This document shows positions 42,201-51,944 of a stretch of DNA of 64,000 bases, piece by piece. The stretch comes from Branchiostoma belcheri (lineage: Eukaryota; Chordata; Leptocardii; Amphioxiformes; Branchiostomatidae), in NCBI RefSeq assembly GCF_001625305.1, contig NW_017803280.1, positions 246,222 to 310,221 on the forward strand. The letters run 5' to 3'. The notes under the pieces are model-generated. The model was not told the DNA's origin. It searched no databases and saw nothing but the letters and a program-made list of their open reading frames with translations. The translations under genes and the position numbers were made by a program. How positions within the stretch are numbered: position 1 is the first letter of the stretch; each line of letters opens with the position of its first letter.

Positions 42201-43515
42201 TTTAACTGCTTCCCATACTTTTAGAGTATACTATTATTAGATATTTGCATTTCTGTATGAAAACGACAGCAATATTCTAGTCTACTAAATAACAGCTTTG
42301 ACAGATTTAATGTTATCGTAGACATAGTTTTTAAAGGGATACGTTTTTAATAATTCTATGTAAGCACCGAGGTACAAAAGTCTTTCTAACCTAACTTATC
42401 ATTTTCACAGTTGTTTGTATTAACAACAATTTACACAGACAATGACAAAGTACTGAAGTGTACCCAGAGTGTTAATCTCAAACCATAATCAATTATCTTC
42501 AAGTTGTAATCATTTTGGTTAACTTTATTTCTAATGTGTCAGCAAAGTTTATTCAATATTTTTCTTTCAATATTCTTTCAATGTTCAATATTTTTCTTTT
42601 TTTCATAGAAAACCATGAAAATACATTAATTTGGAAATCCCAGTAAAAACAACGTGCGTAGATGGTCTCCTGCTGCTTTTTGTCGTTTCTTCTTGATCAT
42701 TTGCTTATTGCTTGTTTATTGCCAGTTTGCACATAAAAATAAAAACAGTATATAATGAATAGTATGTACCAAATGTTGTAGAACCCAAGAAACCTAAGGG
42801 TTTATCGAGTGGGTTCTCCTAAAATCCAAATGTTTTATGACCTCTTTTTACACACGTGTATTGTAAATAAGTGACAACGACACAAACAAATTAAATCAAA
42901 ATATATTAGATACAAAATAATATAGAGTAAATACGACGAACTAACTAACTAACTAACTAATTGCCTTAACAATGAAGTAAGACATGTCAAATTGAACAAA
43001 AAAATAAATTTCCATTAGTCAAATCATAAGTTATTATGCATAAGAGCAAATGATAAACAAAGAGAGCAATATTAACACAAAATTAAATAAACATAGCATA
43101 AGAAAACAGGGAAAACAAAAGCAAATCATTGGGTAGGTCGTTATACGACCTCGCACTATCAGCGCGTCCACGCAATAAGCTCCCCCATTACAGCCTCATC
43201 TATATTCTGGCATCTCCCAACTAAATCACCACACACAGCCACAGCACGGAGCTAGGACTAACTCCACATGGCCAGCATTGAGGAATAACACACATTCATG
43301 TTGAGAATAAAAATATCACTCCCGTTGTGTGGAATGTATGCAGCTATAAGGATTAGAAGATTTATCCCTTATCTTTACAGCCCCGTGGAGGATGATAGCC
43401 AGAAACTACTTAATCCCTCCTTGCCCTTTCTAAGATTGCTTTGCCTTAAACAGATCGTGCCTCCGCCTAATGCTCCTAAATTGGTCCAGAAGCTATTGTA
43501 GCAAACTCATGATTC
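42201..43515. other. AT-rich spacer with (CTAA)n
   Basis: A CTAACTAACTAACTAACTAA run lies at 42941-42960. The 67-codon ORF at 43298-43501 has no domain (PPPNAPKLVQKLL end). The GC-richer stretch 43140-43270 is unassigned. Confidence 0.4.
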
Positions 43516-43520
43516 TCCCA

Positions 43521-43738
43521 TGTTTGACACACTAGGTCCCATTTGAAGATAAAAAATGTAACGTACATTTTGAAATTGAAGACGTATTGATGGTTTCCTT
43601 GCTAACGGATTGACGATTCTTATTCTGCCATTTTGACACACTAGCTCCCATTTGAAAATAAAAAAAATGTAACGTTCATTTTGAAATTGAAGATGTATTG
43701 ATAGCTTCAATGCTAACGGATTGACTCTTCTGTAGCAC
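43521..43738. repeat. Two-copy tandem duplication, period ~110 bp
   Basis: Units carry TTGACACACTAGSTCCCATT (43523, 43633), AAAAATGTAACGT.CATTTTG, AAATTGAAGAYGTATTGAT and TTGCTAACGGATTGACK. The minus-strand ORF at 43507-43824 reads through it in two near-identical blocks and is a repeat artefact. Confidence 0.85.
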
Positions 43739-43986
43739 GCACATATACAGCCAGCCGCTATGACTGGATTTAATCGGTCTACATCAGGAAAAGATTTGAT
43801 AATGGTTCTAAATGTAAGTTCCAAACGTTTTTAAATGACGAATCGACGACATTCACATTCTTCGGGTTCTAAATACAACATATCAAGGAAACGTAGATCA
43901 CAAACCGGCTGTTTACTTGTTTTGACCTTCTTTCAAATTTCAAACGGTCAAATTTGTCAGATAGCACTTGTGAACTATGTGAACCC
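43739..43986. other. Unassigned spacer
   Basis: Nothing supported. Confidence 0.3.
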
Positions 43987-44003
43987 TTTGGTAACCATTA
44001 CGA

Positions 44004-44253
44004 TTTTTAAAACTTTTCGGTAACAATCTGTAAATAATTTCATCAGGTTGGTAAACGAATGGATAGCAAAGTTCCTACATGATGTACAGTGCTATTTGAA
44101 CTATGTAACACCTTTAGTGCACTATGCACCAAGTAGCATCTAGCGTCAGCGCACAGTAAACCAGTCAGAATTGTCCTGATGAAGATGACAGACGGTCATC
44201 GAAACGTCGGCTCGTGGAAAATAAATGGTTTTGGTCAAAGAACTTTGCTAATA
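44004..44253 (+). mobile_element. ~250-bp hammerhead-bearing insertion
   Basis: It lies between two imperfect 17-bp direct repeats, TTTGGTAACCATTACGA (43987-44003) and TTTGATAACCATTACGA (44254-44270), which look like a target duplication. Inside are GTAAATAATTTCATCAGGTT (shared with 48222), ATAGCAAAGTTC and its inverse GAACTTTGCTAT-like near the two edges, and an intact hammerhead. No protein is encoded. Size and content parallel the 264-bp insertion at 20588. Confidence 0.65.
44173..44211 (+). ncRNA. Hammerhead ribozyme (intact core, CUGAUGA)
   Basis: Stem I GTC, core CTGATGA (44176-44182), stem II GATGAC-AGAC-GGTCATC (6-7 pairs), core GAAA with palindromic ACGT and C17 (44201-44208), then GGC closing stem I. 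The core is the textbook sequence. Stem I is short as visible here. Activity is plausible; not tested. Confidence 0.85.
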
Positions 44254-44270
44254 TTTGATAACCATTACGA

Positions 44271-45390
44271 GCCATTCTCTTTCACGAGATATTTTCTCCA
44301 CAGCACATGTTGTAAGATGCACATCCGATAGCCTAAAATATCGCCATCATTAACCCTTGTATATCACTAGCACAACGGGAAGCCTTTGTATGCACACAAA
44401 TGTTACTGCCCAATTGTTGCCCCGTTATGGCCATTACGGGATGTGGCACATCTTATATAAATGTCTACGATAACTACCTGGCAACAAATAGTGGAAAATC
44501 CAATTCTGTCTCCTCAACTTATGCTGAATAACGGTCGTGTTCTGCCTCTGTTCCCCCAACAACTCCCAGAATCAATAATAGGAATTGCCAGGCGGTTTTT
44601 ATGGCAGCACAGAAGGACATATATCATTGACGGCTGGGACTGCGGCAGGGCGGCTCGGCGGGAAGCAAAGCTACGGTAATAACCTCCTTCCTCGCCGTCT
44701 GTACAACCGCCGGGGGAAAACAAAACTTATCGGTAACAAAACTTGTATGCTCAGTGTGCGCCGGCTTAGGGATTATTACCCAGCCTTACGAGCTGTTTAG
44801 ACATGATTTACTGTCAAAATGATATCGCTGAAACTAATATAGAGTACGGAATGCTATTGGTCAACGCAGTGGTGAAACATTTGTCAAGTAAAGACTGGGA
44901 TCTTGCATGGTTATTAGAGAAGAGAAATCCATTGGTCTTTGGTAATCTATTACGAAAACATGAGCTAATGTACGGCGCTTTGCAACTTTAAATTTTATTA
45001 TTGCAATGCAACGCGGTGTTGCAGACTACTTAATAAAATAATCATATTTTCATGCAAATATTTGGTGTGTTATCGGTGACAGTAAATTCAATATTTCTGT
45101 TATCTCCGCATAACATATTTGTCATTTCCGTTTGTAATTAAGAATGACATTTCATTACTTGTGTATTTCATAAGATAAGGAAGTTATACATGTACGGTAA
45201 GTGCAATTCATCAAGTGATTTACTTGAAAGTGCTCATGACACCAAAATATGACCTTAGCTGGTTGTAATTGACATAAATAGTATTACCTGGCTAAAAGAC
45301 ACATTTACAATAAATATGCACGGTTCTCCTATTACATTCGAAATTCTAATTCCCTGACTTGGAAACGTCAGCACAAGCTAGTACTGGTAG
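44271..45390. other. Unique spacer with overlapping ORFs
   Basis: GC-richer at 44560-44720 with three overlapping ORFs (44461-44679, 44514-44723, 44585-44800) on both strands, none with a domain. The rest is AT-rich. Nothing is supported as a gene. Confidence 0.35.
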
Positions 45391-45393
45391 GCG

Positions 45394-45513
45394 ATTTGCA
45401 ACTCTACATTTTATTTTTGCATGTCTGTTTTTCTTTCCTGAGCTGACGTCATCCAGTAATGTCAGTTCAGGAAAAAGGACAGATATGCAAAAATAAAACA
45501 CAGAGATGCAAAT
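45394..45513. repeat. 120-bp palindrome
   Basis: The left arm runs from ATTTGCAACTCTACATTTTA through TTTTTGCATGTCTG to CCTGAGCTGAC; the right arm is its inverse, GTCAGTTCAGG through CAGATATGCAAAAA to GAGATGCAAAT. The loop is about 13 nt (GTCATCCAGTAAT). Pairing is extensive with scattered mismatches. It may be a MITE with almost no interior or a fold-back; no target duplication was certain. Confidence 0.75.
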
Positions 45514-45740
45514 AGTGATGCATGAAGTAGACAATTGGGAGTCTCCAAAAATTCACTTTTAGAAGGCCGTACAAGCTCAATTCCTCGGTCATCATGATTG
45601 AAACAAACTTCAAGTGACTATATTGTATGTAAACGTCCGATATTTGTATGTATTTTATGGCCCTTTTTAATGTCATTTGGTCTTTAACTTGAATAATAAT
45701 AAAAAATTTCTATGCAAATACAAAATGTATAATGATAGCC
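45514..45740. other. Unassigned spacer
   Basis: Nothing supported. Confidence 0.3.
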
Positions 45741-46465
45741 ATCACAACGTTGAGTTCACGTTCGTAAGATAACGCAGTTCTGTATCTCCAAAAACTTCCC
45801 TGACAGAGTTTCGTTGAAAGGGTTTCTGATAGTATATCTTATCTGCGGTGCGATCCAGAGCCGGCCCTCGTATCAAGTAGGGACGCCAACTTAACGCTTC
45901 GTTAACGTTACAGACTCGGCGATGCGGGCGCAAGCCATTCTCGTCTTTTACGCCGCCATGTACGTGACTTGTAATCACGATGTAGTATTTTCTCACTTCT
46001 AAATGCTGCGGGTATCGGACTTACGTTTCACTAGATACAGCTAAGTTTCTAAGTTTTCTCCGACAAATAGGAATCCGTTTTAACTTCGTTATATGTTTTT
46101 AAAAATCCGGATTCTGCCTCCGCGTGTTTTCACTGTTTCCGGACATCGTCGCAGCCTCGCCCCGGATCTTTACGCCCGCTCTGCGCCTCTCTAAACGACA
46201 ATAAACGAGTCGATACGCTTTTTAAAAACCATCATATCAAACAAACGCGGCCCTCTGCTCGCCTACGAGTCACTCTGCATATCAATAACGTTGTAAATCC
46301 TTCCGGAACCCATAACTTCCCGTGCCCCTACTCGGTTCCCAAAACAATTCTCCGCACAGAATGCTTGCCGGCAACGCTAGAACGACATTCCTCTGATGCA
46401 CAGTGTGTAACCATCGGGTGGAAACAAATGTAATATCCAAACAACGCATACACAGTTGACAAAAA
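45741..46465. promoter_or_regulatory. CpG-rich unique block
   Basis: CpG frequency rises clearly over this stretch (for example GGCGATGCGGGCGCAAG, GCCCGCTCTGCGCC, ACGCGGCCC). It has CTTATCTGCGGTG (GATA next to a Runx-like word) at about 45838. On the minus strand a 84-codon ORF (45742-45996) has no domain. It lies just downstream of the promoter-like block at 46476-46760 in the sense of a minus-strand gene, so it would be its first intron. Confidence 0.3.
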
Positions 46466-46475
46466 GACTCTTACC

Positions 46476-46590
46476 TTGACACATGGAAAGATCGGTGAGG
46501 ACCCAAGGTTGTGGAGCTTCTCTCCCAGCAAGTTGCCTCTTCGCTGTCCCACTAACATCTCTCTCGTTCGGGCTGGCCGCTGCCGGTTCC
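46476..46590 (-). CDS. Candidate first exon of a minus-strand gene
   Basis: On the minus strand an ATG at 46558-46556 opens MLVGQRRGNLLGEKLHNLGS and runs in frame to SSPIFPCVK. There the consensus donor TCAAG/GTAAGAG falls (last exon base at about 46476). Upstream on the same strand are promoter-like motifs. No further exon could be identified, and the 28-residue start has no known homologue to me. It may equally be 5' UTR or a non-coding RNA. The plus-strand ORF over the same span is then a shadow. Confidence 0.3.
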
Positions 46591-46760
46591 TATGGGCTAG
46601 TCACGTGCCTGAGCGGGATGGGAGGAATCAATTGACGAGGTATGAAAAGTTGGGCTGCGTGACGGGCAGGACTGCTGACAGAGACGGGACGATTTTATTG
46701 GACGGCGGGGAAAATATTTGGGATTGGCTTTGTCTGGAGGATCTAGGAACGAATTCCAAA
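46591..46760 (-). promoter_or_regulatory. Candidate promoter, minus strand
   Basis: Read on the minus strand, two CCAAT boxes (AAGCCAATCCC and CGTCCAATAAAA, about 46696-46728) precede an E-box CACGTGAC (about 46600-46607) and a GC-rich stretch GGAACCGGCAGCGGCCAGCC that leads into the candidate first exon. CCAAT and CACGTGAC a short distance upstream of a CpG-rich exon is a usual layout of TATA-less promoters. No TATA box is visible. Confidence 0.35.
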
Positions 46761-46794
46761 CGCGCGGGCACACAGGAAGAGAAGAATAGAAAGA

Positions 46795-46996
46795 GATAGA
46801 CTAAGAGACAGACACAGAGAAGACAGGGAGGCAGAGAGAGAGAGAGAAAGGGAGAGGCAGAGAGAAAGAGACAGAAAGAGACAGAGAGACAAACAGGGAG
46901 AGAGAAAGAGAGAGAGTGAGACAGAGGGACAGAAGGAGATACAAGGGGCTCCTTTACTGATACACACTGGAAAACACACACACACACACACACACA
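46795..46996. repeat. (GA)n and (CA)n compound microsatellite
   Basis: A GAGA/CAGA-rich run from about 46795 to 46940 and a (CA)n run at 46975-46996. The 152-codon and 84-codon minus-strand ORFs here are Ser/Leu and Cys/Val shadows. Confidence 0.95.
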
Positions 46997-47999
46997 TTTA
47001 TACATAGATATACAAAATTGTAAATAATTGGACATAGATATAGCAAGGGTCGTTATAATATGCCAATTAAAAAGTATATATTTCAATGGAAAGTCCGAAA
47101 ATTATTGGCTGTAAACAAAGACCAAAAGGAAGGCTGACCGTTTTCCAAGCTATCATAAATGCAAAATATTGATAAAACATACATCAGATAAGAATGCGCC
47201 GCCGAGGGCATTTGGTTCAACGCAATCTAGCATAATGCGTTATGATTAGTCAATTGTCAAGGGTGAGTGGGGAGTCGGGTATCTTAGAAGTCATTTTAGG
47301 TTGATTGAATTATCTGTTTCCGTAGGATTGGATAAAGACACGCCTGAGCTAGAAGGGGTTTGAACAACAGGCGCAGGCCGGACTACAATAAAGAAAAATC
47401 AATGGTAAATCCAACGATTTTTTTGTTCTTGACCGCACACACAGCATATTTTCGTGCCGTAATTCCCCCACGGTACTATCGGGCAGAGATTTGCCGATAC
47501 ATCTGCAGATCCGTCAATGGAGCAATAGCTGCCTTGTTCCCGAGATGAAAAGGCGCAGCAATAGCCGTCTGTAGCTTCCACAGATGTTAAAATAAAATAA
47601 AACCAAAAGTTAAGCGCAAAAAAGCTAAATAGAAAAAAATCATTCCTGTAAAATGAATCGCCATCTCTAGAAATAATGCCTTGACCCTAAATAAAGCATT
47701 TTTTTTTGGTATTTTATTTATTTGCCTGGAATAAGATTATATATAGCACGTATAGCGCATATGGACATAATAGCACTGATCGAAAGGACATGGACAACGT
47801 CATTCATTGATTAATTAATAAACAGGTCCACTGCACATTACAAGTCTGCCGTGAAGGGTGGAGAAAAATTTGTTGGGACATGGGGTTGGAAAATAACAAA
47901 TATTTCCAGATCCTGTGCAGTGCCAGATAAATGATAATGCCTCAAATTTTCCTAGTATAAAATAGTGACTAAATACGTACGTTGCTGCTCACTCCTTGT
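46997..47999. other. Unassigned spacer
   Basis: Overlapping ORFs at 47360-47581 on both strands have no domain. Mixed AT-rich sequence. Confidence 0.35.
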
Positions 48000-48019
48000 T
48001 TATTCAATAACAGAGCAGA

Positions 48020-48216
48020 TATGACTAAAATTGAACTGTTCTCCAACTCAAAATAAAAAAGACTCACCAGAAATTTTTATGACGGGGGGGCGGTACCGAC
48101 TTCCGACGAACTTTGACCCAGTGCTGACGTCACACGTGGCTGAAAGTCACGTGTCCACAGCACTTGGGTCAGATAGCTGATGTAGGCTGAGTGATTCAGT
48201 CGAAAACAGTTTAATT
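48020..48216 (+). mobile_element. PLE 3' end: GIY-YIG remnant and hammerhead-like core
   Basis: Left part (48030-48078) is the inverse of the downstream PLE tail. Then DGGAVPTSDELPSAD-like frame-shifted remnants of the GIY-YIG tail (compare RDGG.Y.L.T.FDPVLTSH at 21772 and 56340) run over GACGGGGGGGCGG, and CACACGTGGCTGAAAGTCAC. At 48178-48213 lies CTGATGTAGGCTGAGTGATT then CAGTCGAAAAC. Here CTGATGT replaces CTGANGA. Inverted remnants flank the coding tail as at 28640 and 56165. Confidence 0.6.
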
Positions 48217-48420
48217 TTACCGTAAATAATTTCATCAGGTTGGAAGAAAATTTCTTCTTACACAACCAGTAAGGTTTTCACCTGCTTACGTTTCAATGTC
48301 TATTAAACACCTTTCTCAGAGCTTGGAGTTCTACAAATGAGGAAGGTGTCTGATAGACATCGAAACGTAAGCAGGTGAGAACCTTACTGGTTGTGTAAGA
48401 AGAAAATTCTATACCCTAAG
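48217..48420. mobile_element. Inverted pair of hammerhead-like sequences
   Basis: Arms 48248-48318 and 48337-48412 are inverse to each other, sharing CCAGTAAGGTTTTCACCTGC. The minus-strand core is CTGAGAA...GAAACGTA with GCT/AGC stem I; the plus-strand core is ATGAGGA...GAAACGTA. Stem II is 7 pairs in each (GGTGTCT/AGACATC in the plus copy). GUA would be the cleavage triplet. Each copy deviates at one core position. Preceded by GTAAATAATTTCATCAGGTT as in the 44004 element. Confidence 0.6.
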
Positions 48421-48579
48421 TTTAATTTTAGTAATAATATTTTCCAACTTAGATGAGATTTCATGCTAACAGAATACATATTTTTAAGCATGCTAGCAAG
48501 GACAAACTTTATTCCACCGTGACAAAACTAATATGGACGGTGACACTATAAGCCTAGTGGTATGTGACTGAAAATGGTA
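48421..48579. other. Unassigned spacer
   Basis: Contains CACCGTGACAAAAC and GACGGTGACAC, a weak inverted pair. Nothing else. Confidence 0.3.
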
Positions 48580-49084
48580 GACTCCATTCCGCGTCACCGT
48601 GTGGTTTTTTTTTCCATGTTTGTAATACTTTTGAATTACTTAGAAGAAAAGTATACCCCAGTAACAAAGGTCTAAATTTTTCAAAAATTTGAAAATGAAA
48701 ATTTGAATATATTTAAATTCATTTAGATATTTCTAAAACATTTTTAAAGTAACTGTACAAAGATCTCTTCATTCAGAATAAATTTGAACTATCCATGTGT
48801 TTCTTTCACTATTTGAAATATTTACAAATTTAAAAAAAAATAACTGCAAATAATGTTAAAAATGGTAGAGTGCTGTTAGAAATATTTAGAAACTATTGGA
48901 AATGTCATATTCCACATCAGGAATATTTTAAACGTTTTACAAAACCAGAGAATTGTTTAGAATGTTGAAAAGATATTCAAAATGTTTCCAAATTATGAAA
49001 TTTCTTAGATAAATAATTTCAAAGATTTCAAAACATTTCTGAATAATGACAATAACAACCCACACGGTGACGCGGAATTGACTC
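48580..49084. mobile_element. MITE with GACTC duplication and phased AT tracts
   Basis: GACTC at 48580-48584 and 49080-49084 flanks a 495-bp element. Its ends are ATTCCGCGTCACCGTGTGG and the inverse CCACACGGTGACGCGGAAT. The interior is over 70% AT, with repeated GAAATATTT, AAATTTGAA and TTTAGAAA words at roughly helical spacing and no ORF. Five-base duplications with such ends do not let me place it in a superfamily. Confidence 0.75.
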
Positions 49085-49089
49085 TAGAT

Positions 49090-49335
49090 GTAAAGCTAAG
49101 AGTGAGTCACACGGACAAGTGCACAGGGATGACATACGATTGATTTTTCCCTCACGTCCCAGCCAAGGGCGCGCTCATGAGTAAAACTGCCATCTCGGCA
49201 TGCAGCCCGCCGAGCCTGTGTGAAATTGGATGCCCAGGTTGTTAGTTGTAACAATCTGTGGGCCCGAAGAGACAGGGCTGTTAATGAATTGATGGAAGGG
49301 GCGGCAAACCTTACCTTGAAGATCACTTAGATGCA
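49090..49335. promoter_or_regulatory. Candidate non-coding regulatory island
   Basis: Unrepeated and GC-richer than surroundings. Words: TTGTAACAATCTGTGGGCC (Sox/Runx-like), GTTAATGAATTGATGG (homeobox-like), CCTTGAAGATCAC. On the minus strand TTCAAG/GTAAGG near 49316 is a good donor, so an exon ending there is the alternative; no acceptor was found. The 76-codon minus ORF lacks a domain. Confidence 0.3.
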
Positions 49336-49683
49336 GCCTATGATCTTTGATTGGGATGAAGAAAATAGCAACACCATTTAGACACTAGCATGAACAGTTT
49401 TACTTCCTAAAACAAACTGTCTACAAGGGAATTAGCAAGGCACAACTTTTTGTGCACATTTCTACTGTCTTATTTCTTGATGCCAATCATATTAAAATTC
49501 ATAATTGCGTTCTCTTCACAACACACACCGTTTTTGTATACATTTTTACTATCATATTCGCTGTTGCTAAAAAAAAGCCATTTAGAAAAAAAGCCTGACA
49601 ATAGTACATCTATGTTGATGTTGTTCATTAGTATTATGTTGGTGTCTTTTTAGAGCCTCAGTTCTAGTGTAACAAAAATCTTA
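49336..49683. other. AT-rich spacer
   Basis: Nothing supported. The 67-codon ORF at 49450-49653 is AT-driven. Confidence 0.35.
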
Positions 49684-50026
49684 CCATATTAAAGGCATCC
49701 AGTGCAGTTTTAAGGGCTTGGAAACCTGATTTTTCAAAGCCAATATTCTAGTCACTTATCTACATGTTGAAACCACACCGTCCCAATGTATATTGACCCT
49801 CATGGAGCAAAAATTCCCAACATTCTGACGGAAAATGATTACTAGAAGGACCCAGGGCTGATTTTTAGGGTACCACCCTGAAAATAATGGAATAAAAGGA
49901 ATATAAGTATGAAATGCCGATTTAGATGTGCTAATGTGAAGTAGTATATGTCAATATCATAAAGATTGCCTTATTCAGAATAATTCCAGTTTTGCTGCCC
50001 TGAAAAAGCATTGGATTTTCTTTAAA
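49684..50026 (-). mobile_element. Non-autonomous element, family TTAAAGGCA, copy 2
   Basis: Inverse of 15714-16026 with many substitutions. Begins TTAAAGGCATCCAGTGCAG and ends GCAGCC... CATTGGATTTTCTTTAA (about 50001-50030), so both edges carry TTAAAG-type inverted ends. Interior matches: CTCATGGAGCAAAAA, TTTTTAGGGTACCACCC, TGCTAATGTGAAGTAGTAT. No ORF. The target duplication is not clear. Confidence 0.65.
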
Positions 50027-50039
50027 GCAACTGTGAGTT

Positions 50040-50660
50040 TGGTAAACCATGGGAAATGCCGACCCACATTTTTCTCTTGTCATAAATTTCTAGATGCGGC
50101 CACAGAAACCTGTTAACCCCATGGAGCGGGCTGACAGAAAGTCAATAACTCAAGCCACCCCCTCATGTCAACCGGAATCCAGACACTCACACCTTCCTAG
50201 GAGGATCAAAGGGGTCATCCCGACAACATGGCAGGAAAGAGCAACAAACGGATGACGCGACCTCAGATGATCTTTGCTGGAAAAACCACCGCATGCGACA
50301 CGGAGCCGTATTTAGCATCTAATACGGCGCTGAGTGAAGGGGTGCAGAAATGGATCGCACCCTGGGGGAGTTATCTTATAATGGAGGGAAGATTTTGCGC
50401 ATAACCCCTGCGTGTTCAGCACCGTGGACAGAACTCTCCGGGTAAATGAGTGATCGATGACTGGTCGTGTGAGAGGTTCCTACCGGAGTACCGCCTGGAT
50501 TTGTGAGGATCCCCGATGACAAGACGAGAGATGCACGAGTAGGCAAAAGAGATGGGAAGACGCTATCTTTTAAGCAGGGAGGATTTTGGATCTTCTTAGG
50601 ATTATAGATGATAAGGCTTAAGTGTGGCATGATTAGTTTGAACCTTTGTTTATTCATGTG
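50040..50660. promoter_or_regulatory. Unique GC-richer island with a short ORF
   Basis: Sequence is unrepeated and balanced in base use. After a pyrimidine-rich TTTTTCTCTTGTC and TTTCTAG, an ATG at 50093 opens a 53-codon ORF (MRPQKPVNPMERADRKSITQ, ending WQERATNG) that could be an exon. Nearby TGCGGCCACAG and GAGTTATCTTATAA are Runx- and GATA-like. The minus-strand 93-codon ORF (50376-50657) has no domain. Either exon or regulatory block; neither is proven. Confidence 0.25.
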
Positions 50661-50812
50661 TAGAACAAGTCATCATGTTTTAATTAAAGTTATAAGAGAG
50701 GAGGTAATATTCGGATGAATAAAACATATTAAATTAATTAATTACATTCATATTCTATTGACATTGACTGTCTTCTTCTTCTTGGCAAGCACTTGATATC
50801 TTTATTTGCAAT
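50661..50812. other. AT-rich spacer
   Basis: Nothing supported. Confidence 0.3.
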
Positions 50813-51080
50813 CAGATACAGATTCATGTACAGATACATATTCATGTACAGATACAGATTCATGTACAGATACAGATTCATGCACAGATACAGATTCATG
50901 CACAGATACAGATTCATGTACAGATACAGATTCATGCACAGATACAGATTCATGTACAGATACAGATTCATGCACAGATACAGATTCATGTACAGATACA
51001 GATTCATGCACAGATACAGATGCATGTACAGATACATGTTCTTGCACAGATACAGATTCATGTACAGATATACAGATACG
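50813..51080. repeat. 18-bp minisatellite, ~15 copies
   Basis: The unit CAGATACAGATTCATGYA repeats about fifteen times. The variable base (GTA or GCA) alternates over much of the array, giving a 36-bp higher-order period. Because 18 is a multiple of three, ORFs of 81-110 codons appear in four frames; these are artefacts. Confidence 0.95.
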
Positions 51081-51244
51081 GATTTTCCGAGTAGGATGAC
51101 CGTGTCAGTCCCTACACCTGAGTGAGGGTCATAGTTGACACGGTGGCCTTCGCGTGAATTTGTTTAAGGTGGATATTGACTGCATCATACTTACAAATGT
51201 ATGGCATCACAAAAATGCACAATACAATAAAAGTTCCTGTCCAT

Positions 51245-51350
51245 ACTCGTTCCCTCTCTCTTTTTTTTTTTAATTTTCAAAGAATGTGCGGGGTAGGCCA
51301 GAAACCTGAGTGGTTTTTCTAGAGGCCTACCCCAAGCAAAGATAACTTAT
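51245..51350 (-). mobile_element. Antisense LINE-like 3' end
   Basis: Minus strand: GGGGTAGGCCTCTAGAAAAA ... CTGGCCTACCCC forms a strong stem-loop, followed by A/T-rich tail sequence. Same design as 40735-40860. No coding. Confidence 0.5.
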
Positions 51351-51944
51351 GACAAAACATATTTAAATTAAACATCAAAATCAAACAATGAAATAATTAA
51401 GCAATGATTAATTAAACAAAATCAAGACACAGAAATAATAACTGAAGTGTATAAACTAACTAAAACGAAATTAAACAAAAGTCTTATACCTGTAATTCAG
51501 GTAGATGTTACAGATTAAACTGATTAAATAATAATTAACATAAGTTGATACCAACGCTGATACCAGCTTCTGTTGGTATCAGCGTGCCTGAAAGGAAATC
51601 ATGGTTTGTTTGTAAAGTGTTCTGGCGATCAGCAAGTATCTACTATGAAGTGCATTAATGTCGGTTGCCCTCAGGAATATGATAGAGTTATTAATTGCTT
51701 ACATCGTTTAATCTGACATTTTTCCAAAGCAACTATAGCAAAAACAACCTCGTCAAGTTAGAATAAATGTCTTCACAGCAAAAACTGTTTGATAAAAGAC
51801 AAATGTATCCGTATTGTAGTCATCAAAGGATTCTCCTAACGCAGACTATGCCGATTCTATCCTTGTCATTTCAAGTCTGTGCCTATTTATAGCTTATGTA
51901 TCGGCATTATTGTCAGTTTGCATGTGCCATCTCTCCTTTATTCC
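51351..51944. other. AT-rich spacer with a perfect hairpin
   Basis: ACGCTGATACCA (51554-51565) and TGGTATCAGCGT (51574-51585) form a perfect 12-bp stem with an 8-nt loop. GATACCAACG just upstream repeats part of it. No other feature. Confidence 0.6.

Noticed and set aside
43507..43824. 105-codon minus ORF
   Set aside because: It repeats the same residues twice because it crosses a 110-bp tandem duplication.
46628..47086. 152-codon minus-strand ORF
   Set aside because: It is a Ser/Leu/Cys translation of the GA and CA microsatellite; the reading frame only stays open because of the repeat.
50738..51125. Four ORFs of 81-110 codons
   Set aside because: All are frames of the 18-bp minisatellite.
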